Of a stretch of DNA of 44,598 nt, positions 17,823-26,331 are shown in pieces. Positions within the stretch are counted from its first letter, which is position 1. The number at the start of each line of letters is the position of its first letter. The position numbers and the translations under genes were made by a program. This DNA comes from Trueperaceae bacterium. GTDB lineage: Bacteria; Deinococcota; Deinococci; Deinococcales; Trueperaceae. A model generated the notes under the pieces. It did no database searches, was not told where the DNA came from, and saw only the letters and a list, made by a program, of their open reading frames with translations. Location: assembly GCA_036381035.1 (NCBI GenBank), contig DASVDQ010000100.1, positions 1 through 44,598 of the forward strand, given 5' to 3'.

Positions 17823-18434
17823 TCAGCGCGCGGCGGCGTACCTCTTCGCGACGGCGTCCCAGTTCACGACGTTCCAGAACGCCTTGATGTAGTCGGGCCT
17901 GCGGTTCTGGTACTTGAGGTAGTAGGCGTGCTCCCAGACGTCGAGGCCGAGGATCGGCGTGTCGCCGTTCATGATCGGCGAGTCCTGGTTCGGCGTCGAG
18001 TAGACCTTGAGCGCGCCGGAACGGTCGACGACCAGCCAGGCCCAGCCGGAGCCGAAGCGCCCGGCGGCCTCCTTCTCGAAGCGCGCCTTGAACTCGTCGA
18101 AGCTGCCGAAGGCGCCGTCGATGGCCTGCCTCAGCTCACCGCTCGGCTCCCCGCCGGCGTTCGGGCCCATGACCTCCCAGAAGAGGTTGTGGTTCACGTA
18201 GCCGCCGCCGTTGTTCCGCACCGCGGTCCGCGACTCCTCTGGCACGGCGTTCAGGTCGCGCAGCAGGTCCTCGGCGCTCTTGCCCTGCAGCTCGGGGTGC
18301 TTCTCCACGGCGGCGTTGAGGTTGTTCGTGTAGGCCGCGTGGTGCTTGTCGTGGTGGATCTCCATCGTCTGCGCGTCGATGTGCGGCTCGAGGGCGTCCT
18401 TCGGGTAGGGCAGTTCGGGTAGCTCGAAGGCCAT
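17823..18434 (-). CDS. sodA: Manganese superoxide dismutase
   Basis: The 203-residue enzyme converts superoxide to hydrogen peroxide and oxygen. Metal ligands are visible: His27 (MEIHHDKHH), His82 ([11 protein letters not shown]), and Asp165 with His169 in [19 protein letters not shown]. The GGG before YVNH and the [15 protein letters not shown] context favour Mn over Fe. There is no signal peptide, so it is cytosolic. ATG at 18434 was chosen because it matches the family N-terminus ([18 protein letters not shown]) and follows AAGGGAG. The messenger probably has an 85-nt leader containing a perfect palindrome. Confidence 0.96.
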   Translation of the reverse strand: MAFELPELPYPKDALEPHIDAQTMEIHHDKHHAAYTNNLNAAVEKHPELQGKSAEDLLRDLNAVPEESRTAVRNNGGGYVNHNLFWEVMGPNAGGEPSGELRQAIDGAFGSFDEFKARFEKEAAGRFGSGWAWLVVDRSGALKVYSTPNQDSPIMNGDTPILGLDVWEHAYYLKYQNRRPDYIKAFWNVVNWDAVAKRYAAAR

Positions 18435-18479
18435 GCTGATGCGCTCCCTTCCACTCGCGGTCTGTGGCGTGATGGCCGT

Positions 18480-18501
18480 CCGCCTCCCCGCGGGGAGGCG
18501 G
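18480..18501. repeat. 22-bp perfect palindrome in the sodA leader
   Basis: The core CGCCTCCCCGCGGGGAGGCG (18481-18500) gains one more pair on each side. It lies between the putative sodA -10 (18526-18531) and the ribosome-binding site, so it would fold in the 5' untranslated RNA. It could also terminate readthrough from yhdH upstream. Confidence 0.6.
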
Positions 18502-18525
18502 TCCGGGAACCAAGCGTCCGGGGCG

Positions 18526-18531
18526 AGTGTA
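18526..18531 (-). promoter_or_regulatory. -10 element of sodA
   Basis: TACACT on the minus strand, about 92 nt before the ATG, which would give a long structured leader. No convincing -35 was found. Confidence 0.45.
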
Positions 18532-18587
18532 GCAGAGGCCACAACTCGCCCCGGTCGGCGCTGATGCACGTCTGGCACGACTCTGCG

Positions 18588-19613
18588 CTACCAGGTGCCC
18601 TCCCGCCACGGACGCACCACCACGCGTCCGACGGTGCGACCGGCCAGGATGCGCTCGACCTGCTCCTCGAGCTCCTCGAGGCCCACGACGGTCACCAGCT
18701 CCCGCACCTTCTCGCCGTCCTCGGACCAGGCGCGGCCCAGGTCCTCCCACGCCGCGACCCTCTCTTCGCCGGGGGCGTGCTGGGAGTCGACGCCGACGAG
18801 CGCGACCCCGCGCAGGATGAACGGGAACACCGTGGTCTCCAGCTCGGCGCCGCCCACGAGGCCGCAGGCCGCGACCGCGCCGCCGATCGCGGTGCGCTTG
18901 AGGAGGTTCGCGAGGGTGACGCCGCCCACCGTGTCCACCGCCCCCGCCAGCTCGCCGCGCAGCAGGGGCCTCTCCGTCCTCTCGGCCAGCTCCTGGCGCG
19001 GCGCGACGCGCGCGGCGCCGAGGCGTCTCAGGAGCCCCTCGGCCTCGGGGGTGCCGGTGCTGGCGATCACCTCGTAGCCGGCGCGAGCCGCCAGCCAGAC
19101 GGCCAGGCTGCCGACGCCGCCCGAGGCGCCGGTGACGACGAGGGGGCCCAGCCGCGGCCCGGCGCCCGCGGCGGCGAGGCGGCGCAGCGCCAGCGCGGCC
19201 GTGAGCCCGGCGGTGCCGAGGGCCATCGCGCCCTCCGGCGGCAGCCCGGGCGGCGGGCGCACCAGCCAGTCGCCCGGCACGCTGACGTACTCGGCGAAGC
19301 CTCCCGGCGTGTCCATGCCGAGGTCGTAGCCGGTGCAGATCACGCAGTCGCCGGGAGCGAAGCGCTCGTCGCGCGAGGACACGACGATGCCGGCGACGTC
19401 GATGCCCGGCGTGTGTGGGAACTCCTTCGTGACGCCGCGGTTGCCGCTGGCGGAGAGCGCGTCCTTGTAGTTCAGCGACGAGCACCTGACCCTGACGACG
19501 ACGTCGTGGTCCGGCAGGACGTCGGGCCCCACCGCCTCGACGCCGCGCCTCACCGACCCGTCCTCCACGTGGACGCGGAACGCCCTGAACGACTCTGGGA
19601 CGCCGCGTTTCAT
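18588..19613 (-). CDS. acuI: YhdH/AcuI-family NADPH-dependent acrylyl-CoA reductase
   Basis: The 341-residue zinc-free medium-chain dehydrogenase matches the YhdH/AcuI group, which reduces acryloyl-CoA to propanoyl-CoA and protects cells from acrylate. Signatures include VRCSSLNYKDALSASGNRGV, FPHTPGIDVAGIVV, ALGTAGLTAALALRRL, and VVTGASGGVGSLAVWLAARA for NADPH binding. The start at 19613 is set by TAACAT 6 nt upstream; the gene is leaderless and divergent from dsbA, only 38 nt away. With meaB and acs it fits C3 acyl-CoA metabolism, though the three are not one operon. Confidence 0.85.
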   Translation of the reverse strand: MKRGVPESFRAFRVHVEDGSVRRGVEAVGPDVLPDHDVVVRVRCSSLNYKDALSASGNRGVTKEFPHTPGIDVAGIVVSSRDERFAPGDCVICTGYDLGMDTPGGFAEYVSVPGDWLVRPPPGLPPEGAMALGTAGLTAALALRRLAAAGAGPRLGPLVVTGASGGVGSLAVWLAARAGYEVIASTGTPEAEGLLRRLGAARVAPRQELAERTERPLLRGELAGAVDTVGGVTLANLLKRTAIGGAVAACGLVGGAELETTVFPFILRGVALVGVDSQHAPGEERVAAWEDLGRAWSEDGEKVRELVTVVGLEELEEQVERILAGRTVGRVVVRPWREGTW

Positions 19614-19619
19614 ACGTTC

Positions 19620-19625
19620 ATGTTA
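19620..19625 (-). promoter_or_regulatory. -10 element, leaderless acuI
   Basis: TAACAT on the minus strand, 6 nt before the ATG at 19613. It overlaps the expected -35 position of the divergent dsbA promoter. Confidence 0.55.
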
Positions 19626-19638
19626 GTCCGCGCTCCCG

Positions 19639-19644
19639 TAGACT
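19639..19644 (+). promoter_or_regulatory. -10 element, leaderless dsbA
   Basis: TAGACT is 7 nt before the ATG at 19652. Confidence 0.55.
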
Positions 19645-19651
19645 GACGGCC

Positions 19652-20296
19652 ATGAACCAGTCGCGCACGATGACCATCGCTACCGCGGTCGTGGTGGTCC
19701 TGGTCCTAGCCGCGGCCGTGCTGATCCCCCGCCTCGGCGGGGGCCAGGCCGCCCAGGCCGTCGAGGTCGACTACACCGGCCAGCCGTTCATCGGCGAGGC
19801 CGACGCGCCGGTGAAGATGATGGTCTTCTTCGACTTCCTCTGCCCGCATTGCGCCGAGTTCTCCGAGTCCGTCACCTCGGTCCTCAAGCGCGAGTACGTC
19901 GCGGACGGCGAGCTGGCCATCTACTTCGCGAACTTCCCCGTGATCGCGCCGCAGGGCATGTCGCGGACCCTCGCCATGGTCGGCGAGTGCGTGAACCGGC
20001 AGGGCGGCGACGGCTTCGGCCTCATCGAGCCCGTGTTCCTGCGGGTCCAGAGGGACCTCGACAGCCCCGAGCGCGCCTACGACCTGGCACAGGAGTTCGT
20101 GCCCGGCCTCGACAGGGCCCGGCTCCAGAGCTGCGTGGAGGGCCAGGAGACGGCCGACCTCGTCGACGCCGACATCGCGATGGCCCAGGCGCTGGGCGTG
20201 AGGGGCACCCCCACCGTGTTCGTGAACGGCGAGCTCGTCGCCAACCCCACGCTCGCGGCCGTGCGCAGCGCCATCGACGACGCGCTGGCCCAGTGA
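19652..20296 (+). CDS. DsbA-like membrane-anchored thiol:disulfide oxidoreductase
   Basis: The 214-residue protein has an N-terminal signal-anchor (about 7-26) and an extracytoplasmic thioredoxin fold. The redox site is CPHC (Cys64, Cys67, in FFDFLCPHCAEF), and the cis-Pro loop is GTPTVFVNGE. It resembles BdbD and the DsbA_3/DSBA group that oxidise cysteine pairs in exported proteins. Its stop codon overlaps the dsbB start (GTGA), so the oxidase and its membrane re-oxidant are made together. Possible clients include Cys-containing exported proteins such as the DUF6438-like protein at 36960; this is inference. Confidence 0.92.
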   Translation: MNQSRTMTIATAVVVVLVLAAAVLIPRLGGGQAAQAVEVDYTGQPFIGEADAPVKMMVFFDFLCPHCAEFSESVTSVLKREYVADGELAIYFANFPVIAPQGMSRTLAMVGECVNRQGGDGFGLIEPVFLRVQRDLDSPERAYDLAQEFVPGLDRARLQSCVEGQETADLVDADIAMAQALGVRGTPTVFVNGELVANPTLAAVRSAIDDALAQ

Positions 20297-20709
20297 GGCT
20301 ACCGCTCCTCTACCCGGCGTGGCTGGTCTCGATAGTGGCCACGCTGGGGAGCCTCTACTTCAGCGAGGTCAGGCACTTCGTCCCGTGCACGCTGTGCTGG
20401 TACCAGCGGATCCTCATGTACCCGCTGGTGCTGCTGCTAGGCGTCGCCACGTACCGGCAGGACGACCGCAGCTTCGCCTACACCCTGCCCCTGTCGGTCG
20501 CCGGGATCTTCGTGTCCTCGTACCACGTGCTCGACCAGAACGTGCCCGGCTTCGGGGGCATCGGCCTCTGCTCGGGCCCGGTGCCCTGCGACGCGAAGTA
20601 CATCAACTGGCTGGGCTTCATCTCGATACCCGTGCTGGCGCTCACGGCGTTCACGATCATCACGGCGCTGCTGCTGGTCAGCCGCGCGCGTGCTCGTCGT
20701 CGGTCGTGA
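20293..20709 (+). CDS. DsbB/BdbC-type quinone-linked disulfide bond protein
   Basis: The 138-residue, four-helix inner-membrane protein re-oxidises DsbA and passes electrons to quinone. The two cysteine pairs are Cys32/Cys35 in [10 protein letters not shown] and Cys93/Cys99 in [10 protein letters not shown], matching the short BdbC type. GTG at 20293 overlaps the dsbA stop codon. The last 30 nt may overlap the end of a broken ORF on the opposite strand. Confidence 0.92.
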   Translation: MRLPLLYPAWLVSIVATLGSLYFSEVRHFVPCTLCWYQRILMYPLVLLLGVATYRQDDRSFAYTLPLSVAGIFVSSYHVLDQNVPGFGGIGLCSGPVPCDAKYINWLGFISIPVLALTAFTIITALLLVSRARARRRS

Positions 20710-20868
20710 CGATGCCGGCCGCCCACTCGCTCCACACCCGGAAGCCCTTCACGGGGCGGTAGGGCAGCGCCACGGCGACGCCGGTGCCGGGCCGCGCCAG
20801 GAGGTGGCGCGCCGCATGGCACGCCTGTCGCCGGCGCGGCCGTCGTAGCGGTGCCCCGTCTCGGTCAT
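20678..20868 (-). pseudogene. Small ORF apparently broken by a frameshift
   Basis: ATG at 20868, 7 nt after the phosphodiesterase stop, opens MTETGHRYDGRAGDRRA. This frame then degenerates and stops at 20749-20751. From about position 20820 a different frame continues ARHLLARPGTGVAVALPY, then [19 protein letters not shown], stopping at 20678-20680. Nearly every codon of both pieces ends in G or C, and the second piece looks protein-like, so a single-base change near 20815-20822 could split one gene of about 63 residues. I do not recognise the protein. Sequencing error, real decay or chance are all possible. Confidence 0.35.
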
Positions 20869-20875
20869 CGCGAGG

Positions 20876-21784
20876 CTAGTGGCCGTCGCCCGCCGCCTCC
20901 GGCAGCCGCGACGAGCTCACCTCCTCGTAGCGCGTGGGCGGGCGGAACCGGGTGGCGAAACGCTCCCTGAACTCCTCCCAGTCGGCCTCCGTGCGGTCGC
21001 GCCCGTCGGTCTCGCACCACATCAGGAACGGCACGAGGAAGGACCTGGCGTAGCGCACCTCCTCGCGGAATATCCGCCCGGAGAGGCCGCCCGCGGACGC
21101 CAGACCGCTGGTGTCGAAGCGCTCGAGCGCGGCGTCGACGTCGTAGGGCACGCGCCTGAACTCGGGGACCCACTCGCCGCCCCGCAGCTCGAGCACCAGG
21201 TAGTGGGCGCGCGGGTCGCCGTTGAAGGGGGCGCCGACGGCGCCGGTGTTGATGACCGTGAAGCGCCCCCAGGTCGTGAGGAACGGCCTGTGGGTGTGTG
21301 ACCCGACGAGCACGTCGGCGGGGTGGGCCTCCGTGATCTCCGAGATCGTCTCGGGCGTGAGCTCCGTGCCGTAGCCCTCGCGGTAGTGGCGGGGGCTGCC
21401 GTGCGAGATCAGCAGCTTCTGCGCGCCGTCAGGGTGGACGGTCAGGGTCATCGGCAGGGCCTCGATGGCGTCGAGGTAGCCGGCGTCCCCCAGGCGCTCG
21501 GCCGACCAGCCGACCGTGCCCCAGAACGGGTCGTCGAACCACGGCTCGGAGCGGTCGCCGCGGCGGCCGAACCACATCAGCATCAGGTCGTCGTGGTTGC
21601 CGAGCGTCGCGTCGCCCTCGAGCGACGCCGCGACGCGCTCGAACACGGCCGCCGTGTCGGGTCCGCGGTTGGCGAGGTCGCCGTTGACGATGACCCTGTC
21701 GACGTGCTGCCGGTCGATGTCGTCGAGCACGGCCTCGAGGGCGGGCAGGTTGCCATGTACGTCGGCGATGACGGCGAGGCGCAC
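20876..21784 (-). CDS. Calcineurin-like metallophosphoesterase (YfcE/MJ0936 group)
   Basis: The 302-residue protein has all the dinuclear-metal motifs: AVIADVHGNLPAL (1-15), VIVNGDLANRGP, ATLGNHDD, LLISHGSP and GSHTHRPFL. Relatives hydrolyse phosphodiesters, including cyclic nucleotides; the true substrate is unknown. Residues after about 240 form an extension unlike the short archaeal members. No signal peptide is present. The GTG start is given by TACACT 7 nt upstream (leaderless). Confidence 0.88.
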   Translation of the reverse strand: MRLAVIADVHGNLPALEAVLDDIDRQHVDRVIVNGDLANRGPDTAAVFERVAASLEGDATLGNHDDLMLMWFGRRGDRSEPWFDDPFWGTVGWSAERLGDAGYLDAIEALPMTLTVHPDGAQKLLISHGSPRHYREGYGTELTPETISEITEAHPADVLVGSHTHRPFLTTWGRFTVINTGAVGAPFNGDPRAHYLVLELRGGEWVPEFRRVPYDVDAALERFDTSGLASAGGLSGRIFREEVRYARSFLVPFLMWCETDGRDRTEADWEEFRERFATRFRPPTRYEEVSSSRLPEAAGDGH

Positions 21785-21791
21785 TGAGCCG

Positions 21792-21797
21792 AGTGTA
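21792..21797 (-). promoter_or_regulatory. -10 element, leaderless phosphoesterase
   Basis: TACACT on the minus strand, 7 nt before the GTG at 21784. It lies just after the aroE stop. Confidence 0.6.
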
Positions 21798-21808
21798 CCG
21801 CCGCTCCC

Positions 21809-22642
21809 TCAGGCCCCGACCGCCGCGCGCATCTCCGCGAGCGGCGGCTCCAGGCCGGTCCACAGCCGCAGGGACGCCGCGCCCTGCTCGACGAGCATCG
21901 CCAGGCCGTCGAGCGTCCTCAGGCCCCGCGCCGCCGCCGAAGCGAGCAGCGGCGTGACCCTGGGGTTGTAGACGAGGTCGTTGACGAGCGCGTGGGGCGG
22001 CAGCAGGCCGACGTCGACGCCGAGCGGCAGCGCCCCCTCGGCGGGTCCTCCCACCATGCCCACGGTCGTGGCGTTGACGAGCAGGGAGGCTCCCGGCAGC
22101 GCCCGCGGGAGGTCTCCCGGCGCGACCGCCTCCAGGCCGCGCACCACGCTCCCCAGGGCGCCCACCAGCGCGGCCGCCGCCGCGGCGCGACGGCCCACGA
22201 CCACCGTGGGCACGCCCAGTCGCCCCAGCGCGTAGGCGACGGCGTTCGCCGCCCCGCCGGCGCCGAGGAGGACGGCGTGGCCCGCGCCGGGACGGAAACC
22301 GGCGCCCGCCAGCGCCGCGGTGAAGCCGGCCACGTCGGTGTTGTCGCCCACGAGCCGACCGCCCCGCGGGACGAGCGTGTTCACGGCGCCCGCCGCCGAC
22401 GCCGCCCCGGTGAGCTCGTCAACGAGCGTCGCCGCCGCCACCTTGTGCGGCGTCGTGACGTTCGCGCCGAGGAACGAGGGGTCGCCGCGGAGCCCGGCGA
22501 CCACGTCGGCGAGGCGCTCGGGCGGCACGTCGAGGGCCTCGTAGGTGGCGTCCAGGCCGAGCGTGCGGAACGCGGCCGCGTGCATGAGGGGGCTCAGCGA
22601 GTGGCCGGCGGGGTGCGCGAGCAGGTAGGCGCGGCGGGTCAC
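21809..22642 (-). CDS. aroE: Shikimate dehydrogenase
   Basis: The 277-residue enzyme reduces 3-dehydroshikimate to shikimate with NADPH in aromatic amino-acid synthesis. Signatures are AGHSLSPLMHAAAFRTLG, GANVTTPHK (catalytic Lys), GDNTDVAGF (Asp), VLLGAGGAANAVAYAL (nucleotide binding) and VNDLVYNPRVTPLL. GTG at 22642 is 14 nt past the threonine aldolase stop. No Shine-Dalgarno is apparent, so translation may rely on re-initiation. It is the last gene of the trmFO unit. Confidence 0.93.
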   Translation of the reverse strand: MTRRAYLLAHPAGHSLSPLMHAAAFRTLGLDATYEALDVPPERLADVVAGLRGDPSFLGANVTTPHKVAAATLVDELTGAASAAGAVNTLVPRGGRLVGDNTDVAGFTAALAGAGFRPGAGHAVLLGAGGAANAVAYALGRLGVPTVVVGRRAAAAAALVGALGSVVRGLEAVAPGDLPRALPGASLLVNATTVGMVGGPAEGALPLGVDVGLLPPHALVNDLVYNPRVTPLLASAAARGLRTLDGLAMLVEQGAASLRLWTGLEPPLAEMRAAVGA

Positions 22643-22656
22643 GGTGGAGGAGTGGC

Positions 22657-23702
<1,046 letters not shown>

Positions 23703-23706
<4 letters not shown>

Positions 23707-25079
23707 GCCGCCCCCGCGGCCGCTACCGGCTCGGCCGGGCCGGCCGCCGCGCCAGGCGCCCACGGCGCCACCTCGGCGAGCCAGGCCGTGAACGCCGCCA
23801 GCCCCAGCTCGTACATCGCCTCGCGCCGCTCCCGCTTCGAGACGCCCTTGCGCCTCTCCACGTCGGGCACCAGGCCCCAGTTCGCGTTCATCGGCTGGAA
23901 CCCGTCGGGGTTCGCCGAGGAGAGGTAGCGCACCAGGCCGCCCAGCATGCTGCGCTCCGGCGGCACGACCGGGGGCAGGCCGCGCACCGCCCGCGCGGCG
24001 TTCAGGCCCGCCAGCCAGCCCGTCGCCGACGACTCGAGGTAGCCCTCGGTGCCGGCGAGCACGCCGGCGGTGAACAGGCGCGGGTGCTCGCGGAACGCGA
24101 GCGAGGGCTCGAGCAGGGCGGGCGCGTTCAGGTAGGTGTTGCGGTGCATTACGCCGTAGCGGACGACCTCGGCGTTCTCGAGGCCCGGGATCAGCCGCAC
24201 GACCTCCTTCTGGTCGCCCCACTTCAGGCCGGTCTGGAAGCCCACCAAGGACCACATCCGCCCGGCGGCGTCCTCCTGCCTGAGCTGCACCACGGCGTAG
24301 GGGCGCTCGCCGGTGCGCGGGTCCTCGAGGCCCACGGGCTTCATGGGCCCGAAGCGCGGCGTGTCGTAGCCGCGCCTGGCGAGCTCCTCGATGGGCATGC
24401 AGCCCTCGAAGAACTCGAGCTCCTCCCAGTCGTGGGGCGTGTGCTTCCGGGCCCGCGTGAGCGCCTCGTAGAACCTGTCGTACTGCTCCTTCGTGAAGGG
24501 CAGGTTGATGTAGTGGGCCTCCTGGCCGTAGCGTCCGGCGCGGTACGCCACGCTCATGTCTATCGAGTCGAAAGCGACGATGGGCGCCGCGGCGTCGTAG
24601 AAGCCGAGGAACCTGTCTCCCGCCACGGAGCGCAGCGAAGCGGCCAGGGCGTCGCTGGTGAGCGGCCCGGTGGCGAGCACGACGACGCCCTCCGGCACCT
24701 CGTCGACCTCGCCGCGGTGGACGGTGACGAGCGGCTCCGACGCCACCCGCGCGGTGACGGCGGCGCTGAAGGCCTCGCGGTCCACCGCCAGGGCGCCGCC
24801 GGCGGGCACCCTGTTGGCGGACGCCGCGGTCATCACGACGCCTCCGGCCCTGAGCATCTCGGCCTGCAGCAGGCCCTTGGCGTTGCTCCTGCCCTCGCCG
24901 CCGAAGCTGTTCGAGCACACCATCTCGGCGAACGAGCCGGTCGAGTGGGCCGGGGTCAGCTTCGCCGGCCTCATCTCCCACAGGTCGACGGCCACGCCCT
25001 CGCGCGCCGCGGCCAGCGCCGCCTCGCTGCCGGCCATGCCCGCCCCCACCACGGTGATCCTGTGCTCCGGCGCAGACAT
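23703..25079 (-). CDS. trmFO: Methylenetetrahydrofolate-tRNA-(uracil-54-C5)-methyltransferase
   Basis: The 458-residue flavoprotein methylates U54 in the tRNA T-loop, using methylene-THF as carbon donor. It has the FAD dinucleotide motif [17 protein letters not shown] (about 9-25), [74 protein letters not shown] and [20 protein letters not shown], all characteristic of TrmFO/GidA-like proteins. A short Ala/Pro tail follows. It heads the unit with ltaE and aroE. Start ATG is 7 nt after TAGTCT (leaderless). Confidence 0.96.
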
Positions 25080-25086
25080 GCCGGCC

Positions 25087-25092
25087 AGACTA
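25087..25092 (-). promoter_or_regulatory. -10 element, leaderless trmFO
   Basis: TAGTCT on the minus strand, 7 nt before the ATG at 25079. Confidence 0.55.
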
Positions 25093-25115
25093 GCACCGGC
25101 CCGGAGGCGCGCGGC

Positions 25116-25121
25116 TAACCT
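25116..25121 (+). promoter_or_regulatory. -10 element, leaderless DUF3298 gene
   Basis: TAACCT is 6 nt before the GTG at 25128. It is back to back with the trmFO promoter. Confidence 0.55.
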
Positions 25122-25127
25122 GGGAGC

Positions 25128-26282
25128 GTGACCACGCCCCGCCGCCGGCGCCTCGCCGCGCTCGCCTGCGCGCTCGCCGCGCTCTGCCTCGGCGCCGCCT
25201 GGGCGCAGCCGCCGCGCACGCCGGCCGCGAAGGACTACTACGTCGGGACCGTCGCCCCCGCGGGCGGCACCGAGGAGCCGCTGCTCCTCGACCTGAGCCT
25301 CTGGGACGACGGCTTCGCGTTCGCGCGGCTGCAGCTCCCCGGGCGCCACGAGGTGCTGCTGGGGGCGGGTCGCCTCGAGGGTGGCTCCGACCTGCGGCTG
25401 GTCCTCAGGCGGGCCCTCCCCGGCGAGGACCCGTGGTGGTCCGCCGCGCTGGCGCGCGCCGCCGCCGCCGGCGAGGCGGAGCCGGAGCAGGCGGGCGAGA
25501 CCGTGGCCGTGCTCTCGGCCGACCGCGACTACGGCTGGGCCGCCGAGGGACGCACCCTGGCCGGCGTGCTGCGCCTCGCCACCGGCGAGCCGCTGCGCCT
25601 GACCGCGACGCGGCTGGCGAGCGAGGCGCGGTGGTCCTTCGACATGGGCCGGGTCTCCTCCGCCGCGGTGCTGCCGCGCTTCCCCGGCCTCGAGGGCCTC
25701 AGCTCCTGGCTCGTCGACGGCGCGCTGCCGCCCGCGCGCGGCTTCGCCGCCGAGGGGCTCGCCATGCACGACGCCGGCGAGCTCGGCTGGGGCTGGTGGC
25801 GCGAGGAGCGCGTGGACCTGACGGGCGTCGCCGGCCCCTACCTCAGCCTGCTCTCCACCATCGACGACTACACGGGCGGCGCCCATCCGAACTCGCTCAC
25901 CGGCTCGCACCTGCTCGCGGTGCGCGGCGACGACGTGGCGAGCCTAGGCCTGGCCGACCTCTTCGCCGGAGGAGGCTGGCTCGAGGAGCTGTCCGCGCTG
26001 GTGCTCGCGGGCCTGGCGGAGCAGGGGGCGCTGTGGGTGACCCAGGGCCAGGTGAGCGAGCTCGACGCGTCGGACCTCGCCGTGTTCACCCTCGACGCCG
26101 CGGGCGTGACGTTCCACTTCTCGCCCTACCTCATGGGACCCTACGCGCAGGGGAGCTTCCGCGTGACGGTCCCCTACGGCGCGCTCGCGGGCCTCGCCGC
26201 GCCGGGAGGTCCGCTGGACAGCTTCGCGCGCGGCGACGCGCCGGCGCTCGACGGCGAGGCGCCGGTCGGCGGGGGTGGCTAG
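25128..26282 (+). CDS. Secreted DUF3298 (RsiV-like) domain protein
   Basis: The 384-residue protein begins with an Arg-rich signal peptide (RRRRLAALACALAALCLGAAWA, residues 5-26) and is predicted extracytoplasmic. Its C-terminal half resembles the DUF3298/RsiV-C fold: STIDDYTGGAHPNSLTG, LADLFAGGGWLEELSALV, and FHFSPYLMGPYAQGSFRVTV. In RsiV this domain binds lysozyme, but many family members have no known ligand, and no sigma factor gene is adjacent. The N-terminal half (about 30-170) is not recognised. It is monocistronic, divergent from trmFO. Confidence 0.75.
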   Translation: MTTPRRRRLAALACALAALCLGAAWAQPPRTPAAKDYYVGTVAPAGGTEEPLLLDLSLWDDGFAFARLQLPGRHEVLLGAGRLEGGSDLRLVLRRALPGEDPWWSAALARAAAAGEAEPEQAGETVAVLSADRDYGWAAEGRTLAGVLRLATGEPLRLTATRLASEARWSFDMGRVSSAAVLPRFPGLEGLSSWLVDGALPPARGFAAEGLAMHDAGELGWGWWREERVDLTGVAGPYLSLLSTIDDYTGGAHPNSLTGSHLLAVRGDDVASLGLADLFAGGGWLEELSALVLAGLAEQGALWVTQGQVSELDASDLAVFTLDAAGVTFHFSPYLMGPYAQGSFRVTVPYGALAGLAAPGGPLDSFARGDAPALDGEAPVGGGG

Positions 26283-26331
26283 GCGCCCGCAGGGAGCGAC
26301 GGGCCGACGGGTGGCGGGAGCGGCCGCCGGC

